9,742 nucleotides of DNA from Candidatus Pacearchaeota archaeon (GTDB taxonomy: Archaea > Nanobdellota > Nanobdellia > Pacearchaeales > GW2011-AR1): assembly GCA_002688875.1 (NCBI GenBank), contig NZDU01000059.1, positions 1-9,742 of the forward strand. The letters run 5' to 3'. The notes under the pieces were generated by a model. It saw only the letters and a list, made by a program, of their open reading frames with translations, was not told where the DNA came from and made no database searches. Within the stretch, counting starts at the first letter, position 1. Each line of letters starts with the position of its first letter. A program made the translations under genes and the position numbers. Below, in pieces: positions 4,163 to 9,742 of this stretch.

Positions 4163-4591
4163 GTGGTGAGGGGGTTGTTTGTTATTGTAGAGGATGATAA
4201 TGTTTATAAAATGGAAGTAGATGATTATAAGATGGGAGATAAGGGTATCGAGTTTACTGTTTTTAGGGATATTGGAATGGTTGGAGATAATAGAGAACCA
4301 GGAAGTTCTAATTTTAAGGCTAATTGTGATGCTGTGGTTGTTTGCAAGGACCCTATGAACTTTGGGGATTATGAAGGGCCTCAAATTATGTTGTATAATG
4401 GATTTTTGAGAATTAGTAGTTTTGAGAGAAAAGATTCAATGAAAATTGATGGAAATAAGATTGCAGTTTTTAGCAGTGGAGATTTTTATTATATTCATCC
4501 AAGAGATTCTAGAAAAGGATTTAGTGTTTCTACTGAAAGTTTTTCAAATCTAAAAGAGATTGATGATTATATAAGGGGTAGAAATTTTTAA
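4163..4591 (+). CDS. Hypothetical protein, 142 aa, GTG start or 5' frameshift
   Basis: I do not recognise this protein. It looks soluble and mostly beta: GLFVIVEDDNVYKMEVDDYK, then IEFTVFRDIGMV, DAVVVCKDP, KIAVFSSGDFYYIHPRD and a C-terminal helix LKEIDDYIRGRNF. A TGA lies immediately upstream in frame (4160-4162), so translation must begin at GTG 4163 or 4166, or at the internal ATG 4211. The first strand begins right at the GTG, which favours 4163. The ATG at 4159 is in another frame and would join this one if one G of the run at 4170-4174 were lost, giving MSGEGLFVIVEDD. A 1-nt frameshift or sequence error is therefore possible. It converges on the 4604 gene with a 12-nt gap. Confidence 0.6.
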   Translation: MVRGLFVIVEDDNVYKMEVDDYKMGDKGIEFTVFRDIGMVGDNREPGSSNFKANCDAVVVCKDPMNFGDYEGPQIMLYNGFLRISSFERKDSMKIDGNKIAVFSSGDFYYIHPRDSRKGFSVSTESFSNLKEIDDYIRGRNF

Positions 4592-4603
4592 ATTTTATGA
4601 AAA

Positions 4604-5227
4604 TTATTCTAAGTTTGGATCACTCCCAGTAAGATCTTTATACATTCCTAAATAGCCTTTGCTTAATAATTCTGGTTTGCTTGCTATTAGTTCTATTTGT
4701 GTGTTTCCTGAGCTGACTGAGTTGATTACGAATTGGTTGATGTCTGATGAGAGGAGGGATTCTATGATTTCGGTTTTGGGCATGTGAAATCTTACATCGG
4801 GATCATCTATTGTGGATTTTTGGGTGTTTAGTGATTGATCGATGATTTCTGAGCTCCATAACTCCTCGTCTATTTTGAATTCTACTTTTGGGTTTCCGTA
4901 GCCTATAAGAGATCTTTTTAATTTGGTTACTCCTAGAGCTAGTAAGATATAGTTGATGTAGTCTTTGTCGAATTCTTGGAGTGCTTGGTTGATGACTTGT
5001 TGTTTGTCGACTAGGCCTTGTTCGTTTTTGTTTGCAAAGACTATTTCTTTTAGTGGATTTTCTATGACGATTTTGTTTTGGTTGATAACTGGAGGTTTGT
5101 TTAATAGGAATCCTATGAAGAAGGTTACTAATATGATAGCTAGTATGAGGGTTAATATTACCATGAATTTAGATACTTTCTTGAGTCTTCTGAATTTAGT
5201 TCGAATTAATACTTTTTCGTTCACCAT
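4604..5227 (-). CDS. Membrane-anchored protein with extracytoplasmic domain, 207 aa
   Basis: A basic N-terminus (RTKFRRLKKVSK) precedes one strong transmembrane helix (about residues 21-42). With this charge distribution the helix should anchor the protein with its C-terminal 165 residues outside. A Pro-rich linker and charged helix lead to the domain at about 110-207. Its DPDVRFHMPKTEIIES, then VINSVSSGNTQIELIASKP, then LLSKGYLGMYKDLTG order recalls the SCP2-like fold (strand, helix, strand, then K-G-x-L helix). That resemblance is weak. No catalytic or lipobox residues are visible. It shares a single palindromic TATA box with divergently transcribed serS (5249-5262), about 28 nt upstream of this ATG. 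Function is unknown. Confidence 0.7.
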   Translation of the reverse strand: MVNEKVLIRTKFRRLKKVSKFMVILTLILAIILVTFFIGFLLNKPPVINQNKIVIENPLKEIVFANKNEQGLVDKQQVINQALQEFDKDYINYILLALGVTKLKRSLIGYGNPKVEFKIDEELWSSEIIDQSLNTQKSTIDDPDVRFHMPKTEIIESLLSSDINQFVINSVSSGNTQIELIASKPELLSKGYLGMYKDLTGSDPNLE

Positions 5228-5248
5228 TTTTAATAGAGTAGAAGGGGG

Positions 5249-5262
5249 AATATTTAAATATT
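5249..5262. promoter_or_regulatory. Shared bidirectional TATA box, 14-bp perfect palindrome
   Basis: AATATTTAAATATT is its own reverse complement. Its centre is about 26-27 nt from the serS start at 5282 and about 28 nt from the divergent ATG at 5227, so one symmetric TATA box can serve two leaderless genes. Purine-rich BRE-like sequence precedes it in both directions (GGGGG-rich forward, AAGAT reverse). Confidence 0.65.
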
Positions 5263-5281
5263 ATCTTAAATGTTTAGTTGT

Positions 5282-6580
5282 ATGATAGATATAAAATTGA
5301 TAAGAGAGGATCCGGATTTGGTTAAGGAGAATGTTAGGAAGAAGTTTCAGGATGATAAGTTGAAGTTGGTTGATTTGTTGGTTAAGAAGGATGAGATGTG
5401 GAGGAAGGTTAAGTATGATGCGGATAAATTGAGGGGGGAGAGGAATAAGGTTAGTGAGGAGATAAATAAGGCGAAGAAGGCGAAGGATGAAAAGAAGGCG
5501 AAGGAGTTGATTAAGAAGGCGAAGGAGATTCCGGATAAGATTAAGAAACTGGAGGAGAAGACGGCGGGGTTGATTGAGGAGATTCGAGGGTTGCAGATTG
5601 AGATTCCGAATATTATGAGTAAAAATGTTCCTATTGGTGAGGATGAGAAGGGGAATAAGGTTGCTAGAAAGGTTGGGAAGATTGGTAAGTTTGGTTTTCC
5701 TGTTAAGAGTCATGTTGAGTTGATTGATGATCTTGGATTAGGAGATTTTGAAAGTTCGAGTAGGGTTTCTGGGACGGGGTTTTATTATTTGGAAGGAGAG
5801 TTGGCTTTGTTGAATCAGGCGTTGTTGAATTATGCTCGGGATATTATGGTTAAGAAAGGGTTTAAATATGTGGAGACTCCGTTGCTTTTGCGTGAGGAGA
5901 TAATTGATAAGGTTACGGATTTGAATGATAAGGAGCAACAGATTTATGTTGTGGATGATGATCCGAAGATGGCGTTGATTGGTACTAGTGAACATTCGTT
6001 GATTGGGAGGTTTGTTGACTCGGAAATTGAGGGTTCAAAATTGCCTATAAAACATACTAGTTATTCGATGTGTTTTAGGAAGGAGATTGGGGCGCATGGG
6101 ATTGATGAACGTGGTTTGTTTCGTACTCATCAGTTTAATAAAATTGAGATGATTGTGATTTGTGATCCTTCTGAGAGCGAGGGGTTTTTTAAGGAGATGC
6201 AGGATATTAGTGTTGAGATATTTGAGGGGTTGGAAGTTCCTATTAGAGTATTGAAGATTTGTAGTGGAGATTTAGGGGATTTGAAATATGAGCAGATTGA
6301 TGTTGAGGCATATTCTCCTAGAAGGAAGGATTATTTTGAGGTTGGGAGTTGTTCGAATTTGACTGGAAGTCAGGCTCGTAAGCTTGGGATAACTAGTCGT
6401 GTTAAGGGTGATCGGATTACTCCGCATACCTTGAATAATACTGCTTTGGCCTCTAGTCGTGCTTTGGTTGCTATACTTGAGAATCATCAGCAGAAGGATG
6501 GGTCGGTTAAGATTCCGAAGGTGTTGTGGAAGTATACGGGGTTTAGGGTGATTAAGGGAGATGGTGGGAAGAAGAAATAG
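5282..6580 (+). CDS. serS: Seryl-tRNA synthetase, 432 aa
   Basis: This class II synthetase charges tRNA-Ser (and tRNA-Sec where present). It is the common type, not the rare methanogen type. The N-terminal tRNA-binding domain begins MIDIKLIREDPDLVKENV, and residues about 30-105 form the long antiparallel coiled-coil arm, which is very Lys/Glu-rich here. The catalytic core shows the serine-site TSEHSL around 235-240, motif 2 as FRKEIGAHGIDERGLFRTHQF (265-285, with both motif-2 arginines), and motif 3 as NTALASSRALVAILENHQ (386-403). The length is typical. An upstream ATG at 5270 would add MFSC, but 5282 is preferred because family members begin at MIDIK and the palindromic TATA centre is about 26 nt upstream of 5282. 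The coding strand is strikingly C-poor. Confidence 0.97.
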   Translation: MIDIKLIREDPDLVKENVRKKFQDDKLKLVDLLVKKDEMWRKVKYDADKLRGERNKVSEEINKAKKAKDEKKAKELIKKAKEIPDKIKKLEEKTAGLIEEIRGLQIEIPNIMSKNVPIGEDEKGNKVARKVGKIGKFGFPVKSHVELIDDLGLGDFESSSRVSGTGFYYLEGELALLNQALLNYARDIMVKKGFKYVETPLLLREEIIDKVTDLNDKEQQIYVVDDDPKMALIGTSEHSLIGRFVDSEIEGSKLPIKHTSYSMCFRKEIGAHGIDERGLFRTHQFNKIEMIVICDPSESEGFFKEMQDISVEIFEGLEVPIRVLKICSGDLGDLKYEQIDVEAYSPRRKDYFEVGSCSNLTGSQARKLGITSRVKGDRITPHTLNNTALASSRALVAILENHQQKDGSVKIPKVLWKYTGFRVIKGDGGKKK

Positions 6581-6598
6581 ATGGTGAGTTATATTAAA

Positions 6599-6607
6599 TT
6601 TTAAAAA
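6599..6607 (+). promoter_or_regulatory. TATA box of the 6629 gene
   Basis: TTTTAAAAA is centred 26 nt before the ATG at 6629 and supports that ATG over the in-frame TTG at 6614. Confidence 0.45.
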
Positions 6608-6628
6608 GAGTGTTTGTTAATTGTTAAT

Positions 6629-7165
6629 ATGGTAAAGGTAAAATGGGAAAGTGATGGCATTGAAAAACGTCTTAAAGTTACACATACTAAAAAAGATGGA
6701 GGCTATCATTGGAATCTCGAAGAAGTTGGTGAAGAAGTTAGTAATTTTGGGTTAGCTCGTAAACAGATAGTTGTTTATGATAATGATAAAGAGGTTAGAG
6801 TGGAGCCATGTACTTTAGAAGATCTATATATGGAACTTGATGAGAGGAGAGGTTATAAAACTTTAGCAGTCAGCCTAATAGGAGGTAATGAACTTGGACA
6901 TATATCTATAGCTGGAAGGGATAGGGGGCAGAAATTTGTTCAACAGTACTTTTTTGATGGTGATAATCCTGGAACATATAGTAATGGGCATATGTCTGGA
7001 GTTCCTTGGCCAGAGGATAGACCTCTTTTTGTTATGGATGGTTGGTTTCCCTACTTTGATAGTTTAAAGGAAATGCGTCCTGATGCTGAGGAAAGTATTG
7101 ATATTTGTGTAGATCTACTTTCTCGAGATGGATATTCGGCTAGTAGAGTTCTTGCAAATTCCTAA
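6629..7165 (+). CDS. Hypothetical protein, 178 aa
   Basis: I do not recognise this protein. It is soluble-looking, with no membrane helix. It begins with charged strands (MVKVKWESDGIEKRLKVTHT), then KQIVVYDNDKEVRVEP. The central hydrophobic strand TLAVSLIGG is followed by a glycine/aromatic-rich middle (YFFDGDNPGTYSNGHMSG, then PWPEDRPLFVMDGWFPYFD). It ends in a helical tail. The two histidines and several aspartates in the middle do not make a recognised metal motif. ATG 6629 is chosen by TATA spacing, though a TTG 15 nt earlier keeps the frame open. Its AT-rich codons (AGA, GGA, GAA) contrast sharply with flanking serS and the prenyltransferase, so it may be a recent arrival between two core genes. 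Confidence 0.65.
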   Translation: MVKVKWESDGIEKRLKVTHTKKDGGYHWNLEEVGEEVSNFGLARKQIVVYDNDKEVRVEPCTLEDLYMELDERRGYKTLAVSLIGGNELGHISIAGRDRGQKFVQQYFFDGDNPGTYSNGHMSGVPWPEDRPLFVMDGWFPYFDSLKEMRPDAEESIDICVDLLSRDGYSASRVLANS

Positions 7166-7199
7166 ATCTAATTTGTATAAGTTGTTTAGAACAAAAAAA

Positions 7200-7207
7200 C
7201 TTAAAAG
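7200..7207 (+). promoter_or_regulatory. TATA box of the cis-prenyltransferase gene
   Basis: CTTAAAAG after an A7 run is centred about 28 nt before the ATG at 7232. Confidence 0.45.
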
Positions 7208-7231
7208 CCTATCTAATCTGTTTCTTGAACA

Positions 7232-7918
7232 ATGAATAAAAATGCTAGGCATGTTGCGATAATACTTGATGGGAATAGGAGGTTTGCTAAGAGGTTGATG
7301 TTGGAGCCTTGGAAGGGGCATAGTTTTGGGAGGGAGAAGGTTGAGGAGTTGATGGATTATGCTAAGGATCTTGGGATTAGGGAGATGACGTTTTATGCGC
7401 TTTCGGTTGAGAATATTGATAGTAGACCTAAGTTGGAGTTGGAATTTTTGTATAAAGTTTTTAGGGAGACGTTTAGGGATATGGATAGGGAGAAGATGAT
7501 GAGGAAGGGGGTTAGGATGAAGTTTATTGGGGATCTTTCGTTGTTGCCTTCTGATCTTAGATTGGAATGTGTTAGATTGGAGGAGGAGACTTCTGGGAAT
7601 TCTGAGTTTGTTGTTAATATTGCGGTGGCTTATGGGGGGAGGCAGGAGTTGGTAGAGGCTGTTCGGAGGATTGTTGATAAGAAGGTTAGTAGTGGTGAGG
7701 TTTGTTTGGAGCTTGTTAGGGATAATTTGTATTTGAGTAGTGAGCCTGATATGATAATAAGAACTGGAGGGGAAAAGAGGATTAGTAATTTTCTGCCGTT
7801 TCAGGGAGCTTATTCTGAGTGGTTTTTTCTTGATAAGATGTGGCCGGAGTTTGAGAGGGAGGATTTGGTTGAGTGTTTGGAAAGTTTTAAGGAGAGGAAG
7901 AGGAATTTTGGGGAGTGA
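7232..7918 (+). CDS. uppS: Cis-prenyltransferase (polyprenyl diphosphate synthase), 228 aa
   Basis: The enzyme extends an allylic diphosphate with isopentenyl units in cis to make the long polyprenyl (dolichol-type) carrier used for glycan assembly at the membrane. All five conserved regions are visible. HVAIILDGNRRFAK (residues 7-20) contains the catalytic Asp13. GHSFGREK is at 29-36. ALSVENIDSRP (56-66) corresponds to the usual A-F-S-T-E-N-W-x-R-P. VNIAVAYGGRQEL is at 128-140. DMIIRTGGEKRISNFLPFQ (173-191) holds Arg177 and Arg183 and is followed by AYSEWFF with Glu196. The usual G after DGN is Arg (DGNRR), as often seen in archaeal and eukaryotic relatives. Chain length cannot be read reliably. 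Like serS, the coding strand is G-rich and C-poor. Confidence 0.94.
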   Translation: MNKNARHVAIILDGNRRFAKRLMLEPWKGHSFGREKVEELMDYAKDLGIREMTFYALSVENIDSRPKLELEFLYKVFRETFRDMDREKMMRKGVRMKFIGDLSLLPSDLRLECVRLEEETSGNSEFVVNIAVAYGGRQELVEAVRRIVDKKVSSGEVCLELVRDNLYLSSEPDMIIRTGGEKRISNFLPFQGAYSEWFFLDKMWPEFEREDLVECLESFKERKRNFGE

Positions 7919-7921
7919 AAA

Positions 7922-7929
7922 TTTATATA
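7922..7929 (+). promoter_or_regulatory. TATA box of the small basic peptide gene
   Basis: TTTATATA starts 4 nt after the prenyltransferase stop and is centred about 25 nt before the ATG at 7951. It is a strong match and the best evidence that the tiny downstream gene is real. Confidence 0.6.
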
Positions 7930-7950
7930 TTGATTATACTTGATTTAATT

Positions 7951-8058
7951 ATGGTTACTAAAAAGAAACCTGTAAAGAAAAAGGTTGTGAATAAATCATC
8001 TAAGAGAAAGAGCGTGAAGAAATCCAAGAGGGGATTGGGGCGCTCTTATGGATATTGA
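7951..8058 (+). CDS. Lys/Arg-rich small basic peptide, 35 aa
   Basis: A short frame with an ATG at 7951 and a TGA at 8056-8058 encodes an extremely basic peptide. The first part is MVTKKKPVKKKVVNKSSKRK, then SVKKSKRGLG and an RSYGY end, and about half the residues are Lys or Arg. A well-placed strong TATA box lies 25 nt upstream. The frame overlaps the start of the next gene (ATG 8048) by 11 nt, which suggests translational coupling. Such peptides bind nucleic acid or ribosomes in other archaea. A specific role cannot be read from sequence. The peptide resembles the Lys-rich tail of the 1169-1399 protein in composition only. Confidence 0.55.
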   Translation: MVTKKKPVKKKVVNKSSKRKSVKKSKRGLGRSYGY

Positions 8059-8482
8059 AGTAATAATTTTAATTGTTGGTATTTTTATTCAATTATTTAT
8101 AGCAAGTGTTGCTTTTACTTCTTTATTAATTATACAAAGGATTAATCAAAGAATTATCTTTAATGAAGTTGTTAAACAAGAAAGAGAGTTAAGGATAAAG
8201 CTGAATGAATATCGGGAGGAAATATCAAAGAGAAAATCGTTGGGTTTGGACTTTAATGATATCGCATTGGATTATGATACTTTGCTTTTTAATTATTATG
8301 AATATTTAGCTATTTCAGTTTATAAGAGATTAATTAATGAGTATATTGCTGAGCTTTATTTTAAGACATCTTTAATTTATGTTAAGGAACAATTTGAGTC
8401 TAGTATCTTGTTTGATCAGAATTTTGCTAATAGGGATGAGTATCCTGCAACTATTTGGCTTTTCAATAACTGGAGAATTTAA
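8048..8482 (+). CDS. Membrane-anchored helical protein, 144 aa, DUF4760-like
   Basis: An N-terminal transmembrane helix (about residues 5-30, IILIVGIFIQLFIASVAFTS) is followed by a charged helical domain. The run YDTLLFNYYEYLAISVYKRL (about 75-94), then INEYIAELYFKTSLIYVKEQF, has the pattern of DUF4760-type proteins (a helix with N-x-x-E, a short I-N-E-x-x-A turn, then a helix ending before an F). That is a tentative recognition. The DUF has no established function. There is no promoter of its own. Its ATG lies inside the end of the small basic peptide gene (11-nt overlap), so the two are probably co-expressed. AT-rich codons contrast with the flanking core genes. Confidence 0.65.
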   Translation: MDIEVIILIVGIFIQLFIASVAFTSLLIIQRINQRIIFNEVVKQERELRIKLNEYREEISKRKSLGLDFNDIALDYDTLLFNYYEYLAISVYKRLINEYIAELYFKTSLIYVKEQFESSILFDQNFANRDEYPATIWLFNNWRI

Positions 8483-8485
8483 ATA
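8478..8485 (+). promoter_or_regulatory. TATA box of the metallophosphoesterase gene, overlapping the upstream stop codon
   Basis: TTTAAATA is centred about 26 nt before the ATG at 8507 and includes the TAA stop (8480-8482) of the preceding gene. An in-frame TTG at 8495 is possible but fits the TATA spacing less well. Confidence 0.5.
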
Positions 8486-8506
8486 TTCTAAATCTTGATA
8501 ATTAAT

Positions 8507-9112
8507 ATGGCAAAAAAGAAATTTAAAATCCTGGCTGCGAGTGATATTGAGGGAGATGTTTCGGCAACGCGTAAATTGGCTGAGAAGGCTGATAAGGAGA
8601 ATGTGGATCTTGTGGTGTTGGCTGGGGATTTGACGGGGTGGGTTGAAGGAGAGGAGGTTTTGAAGCCTTTTGTGGATAAGGGGAAGAAGGTTGTGTTTGT
8701 TCCTGGGAATCATGATAGTAGTGAGTTTGCTGGTTTTCTTAGTAAGTTATATGGGGCGAAGAACGTTGGGGAGCATTATGTTAGGTATGAGGATGTGGGA
8801 ATTTTTGGGATTGGGAGTCCGGATGGGGCGTTAAGTCTTGATGAGGATAAGACGTTTAAGAAATTGAAGAAGGATTTTAAAATGGTTAAGGATTTGGAAA
8901 AGAAGATAATGGTTAGTCATTTGAATGCTGCGGGGACGAAGTCGGAGTTTTCGGGGATTGGAGGTAGCGAGGGGGTTCGGAAGGCTATTGATGAGTTTCA
9001 ACCTGATTTGTTTTTATCGGGGCATATTCATGAGGCGGAGGGGTTGAAGGAGAAGATTGGGAAGACGAAGGTGGTGAACGTGGGGAAGAAGGGAGAGGTT
9101 ATAGAAATTTAG
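8507..9112 (+). CDS. Calcineurin-like metallophosphoesterase, 201 aa
   Basis: The fold hydrolyses phosphate esters with two metal ions. The motifs run in order: SDIEGD (residues 12-17), AGDLTG (39-44, Asp41), PGNHDS (66-71, Asn68/His69), SHLN (137-140, His138) and SGHIHE (171-176, His173/His175). Motif 1 is normally D-x-H. Here it is Asp13-Ile-Glu15, so a metal-binding His is replaced by Glu, while every other ligand is kept. Activity may persist with altered metal preference. The size and compact form match small archaeal phosphoesterases of the YfcE/MJ0623-like group; the substrate is not predictable. It converges on the 9127 gene with a 14-nt gap. The coding strand is G-rich and C-poor, suggesting a long-resident gene. 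Confidence 0.88.
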   Translation: MAKKKFKILAASDIEGDVSATRKLAEKADKENVDLVVLAGDLTGWVEGEEVLKPFVDKGKKVVFVPGNHDSSEFAGFLSKLYGAKNVGEHYVRYEDVGIFGIGSPDGALSLDEDKTFKKLKKDFKMVKDLEKKIMVSHLNAAGTKSEFSGIGGSEGVRKAIDEFQPDLFLSGHIHEAEGLKEKIGKTKVVNVGKKGEVIEI

Positions 9113-9126
9113 GAAAGATAATAAGA

Positions 9127-9618
9127 TTATTTAAGAACTGCATCAGCAAGTCTCTTGAGATCTCTAGGTATATGGCCATTTTGTTCTGGAAGAGGGTATT
9201 TTGCTTCAGCTATATCGTTTATCATTCTTAATGCTTTATTATCTAAATAACTGGTTCCGGTGAGTTTATGTTTAAAATCTTTATTACCCTCTGAGTATGT
9301 GAGCTCCCAGAGATTTTTGTGATCTCTAAAGTCGGATTTTATTTCATCAATTAACTCTGCTCTACAAGCATCTCTTTTTTCTTTATCAGGATCTTGATCT
9401 TTAGTGGTAAGATATTTCTCTAATGGTGGGGCAAGTTTATCTATTAATCTTTCTTTTTCTTCTGCTTTGAATGCGAGTACTTCTGGATCGGTGTTGAAAT
9501 AGGCTCTGCAAATAGCATAGGTTGCAAGAGATCCTACTGCTAGACCTGTGACTGCGCCAGCGATGGCTCCATAGAGTATATCTGGTTGACTGATAATTTG
9601 ATCTAGTAAATCTCCCAT
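9127..9618 (-). CDS. Membrane-anchored hypothetical protein, 163 aa
   Basis: I do not recognise this protein. After a short N-terminus it has one Gly/Ala-rich hydrophobic helix (about residues 14-40, with GAIAGAVTGLAVGS). The small-residue spacing could support helix-helix packing in the membrane. The remaining 120 residues are highly charged and mostly helical (EEKERLIDKLAPPLEKYL, then a KDQDPDKEKRDA linker, then RDHKNLWELTYSEGNKDF). No enzyme motif is seen. The ATG at 9618 gives a sensible membrane start. A weak TATA-like ACATAAAC lies about 25 nt upstream, exactly where the end of the neighbouring IS element begins, so its promoter may be affected or supplied by the insertion. AT-rich codons suggest an accessory gene. 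Confidence 0.65.
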   Translation of the reverse strand: MGDLLDQIISQPDILYGAIAGAVTGLAVGSLATYAICRAYFNTDPEVLAFKAEEKERLIDKLAPPLEKYLTTKDQDPDKEKRDACRAELIDEIKSDFRDHKNLWELTYSEGNKDFKHKLTGTSYLDNKALRMINDIAEAKYPLPEQNGHIPRDLKRLADAVLK

Positions 9619-9643
9619 TTAGAACTTAGATTATTAGGGTTTA

Positions 9644-9742
9644 TGTGCTCCCACCTGACATATGTCGTAACCTAAAACAGTAAACTAAAATCATTATAAA
9701 CTTCATCTGGAGTCTTTCCATTTAGGCTTGCATGTGGCCTAA
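9644..9742 (-). mobile_element. Right-edge fragment of an insertion sequence
   Basis: A transposase C-terminus (9672-9742) is followed by a short non-coding stretch ending in GTGGGAGCACA on the minus strand. Read from outside inward the end is TGTGCTCCCACC, a TGT start as in many IS3/IS481-type elements. A 10-bp palindrome GACATATGTC (9657-9666) lies inside it. The other end is beyond the window, so the exact boundary at about 9644 is a guess. Confidence 0.5.
9672..9742 (-). CDS. DDE integrase/transposase (rve type), C-terminal end only
   Basis: The minus-strand frame enters from the right edge and ends at TAG 9674-9672. It reads RPHASLNGKTPDEVYNDFSL, followed by LF. The R-P-H-x-S-L-x-x-x-T-P-x-E-V-Y block is the hallmark C-terminal end of rve-core transposases of the IS3/IS481/IS30-like families, lying just after the catalytic Glu region. 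The catalytic DDE residues are outside the window, so intactness and exact family cannot be judged. It lies upstream of the 9127-9618 gene on the same strand. Confidence 0.85.
   Translation of the reverse strand, partial: RPHASLNGKTPDEVYNDFSLLF

Noticed and set aside
4097..4384. 95-residue minus-strand frame
   Set aside because: It is antisense to the 4163 gene and has a His/Ser/Ile-rich shadow composition and no promoter.
5261..5713. 150-residue minus-strand open frame inside serS
   Set aside because: It is the antisense shadow of the serS coiled-coil region. Its Leu/Asn/Ile-rich composition simply mirrors the purine-rich coding strand, and serS is unmistakable.
8372..8713. 113-residue minus-strand frame spanning the 8048 and 8507 genes
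   Set aside because: It is antisense to two supported genes, crosses their boundary, and has no recognisable motif.
1..9742. CRISPR array or other regular repeat cluster
   Set aside because: No repeated unit with regular spacers was seen on reading through. Only short palindromes and isolated direct repeats are present.

Overview
The window looks like chromosomal DNA from a small, AT-rich archaeon, most likely of the DPANN group (Woesearchaeota- or Pacearchaeota-like). Four things point there. Nearly every gene has a TATA-like box centred about 25-28 nt upstream of its start codon and almost no room for a Shine-Dalgarno site, so leaderless transcripts are implied. The tRNA-Lys gene lacks an encoded CCA and has its own TATA box. 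The genes are small and many are lineage-type hypotheticals. Several proteins have archaeal character, including the prenyltransferase, the winged-helix protein and the RelE-type toxin. This placement is inferred from style and was not tested by a search.

Left part (1-2055), accessory: a probable partial gene runs off the left edge on the minus strand. Next is a toxin-antitoxin pair in an unusual tail-to-tail arrangement (antitoxin 142-300 plus, RelE/ParE-type toxin 297-617 minus), each gene with its own TATA box and a perfect 12-bp palindrome between TATA box and start. Two minus-strand hypotheticals follow, one a coiled coil with a Lys-rich tail. A spacer then holds a possible plus-strand transcript with a tRNA-T-arm-like end, followed by a four-helix membrane protein.

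Centre (2131-4591): tRNA-Lys(CTT), a 71-residue two-helix membrane protein, then a tight cassette hicB-hicA-nth with 1-nt and 0-nt junctions. So a second toxin-antitoxin pair leads directly into an endonuclease III-type DNA glycosylase. A minus-strand winged-helix regulator and an unknown 142-residue protein complete the block.

Right part (4604-9742), mostly core: a membrane-anchored protein and seryl-tRNA synthetase diverge from one shared palindromic TATA box. Then come an unknown 178-residue protein, a cis-prenyltransferase (polyprenyl carrier lipid synthesis), a 35-residue Lys-rich peptide gene overlapping a membrane-anchored protein, a metallophosphoesterase with an altered first metal motif, and a minus-strand membrane-anchored hypothetical. 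The right edge cuts an IS element whose transposase C-terminus is visible and whose end lies just upstream of that last gene.

Two base-composition styles alternate. The core enzymes (nth, serS, the prenyltransferase, the phosphoesterase) are extremely G-rich and C-poor on the coding strand, while the TA modules and several hypotheticals are plain AT-rich. No CRISPR array, rRNA or replication origin was seen. No gene-free stretch exceeds 300 bases; the longest (1400-1629) is described below.
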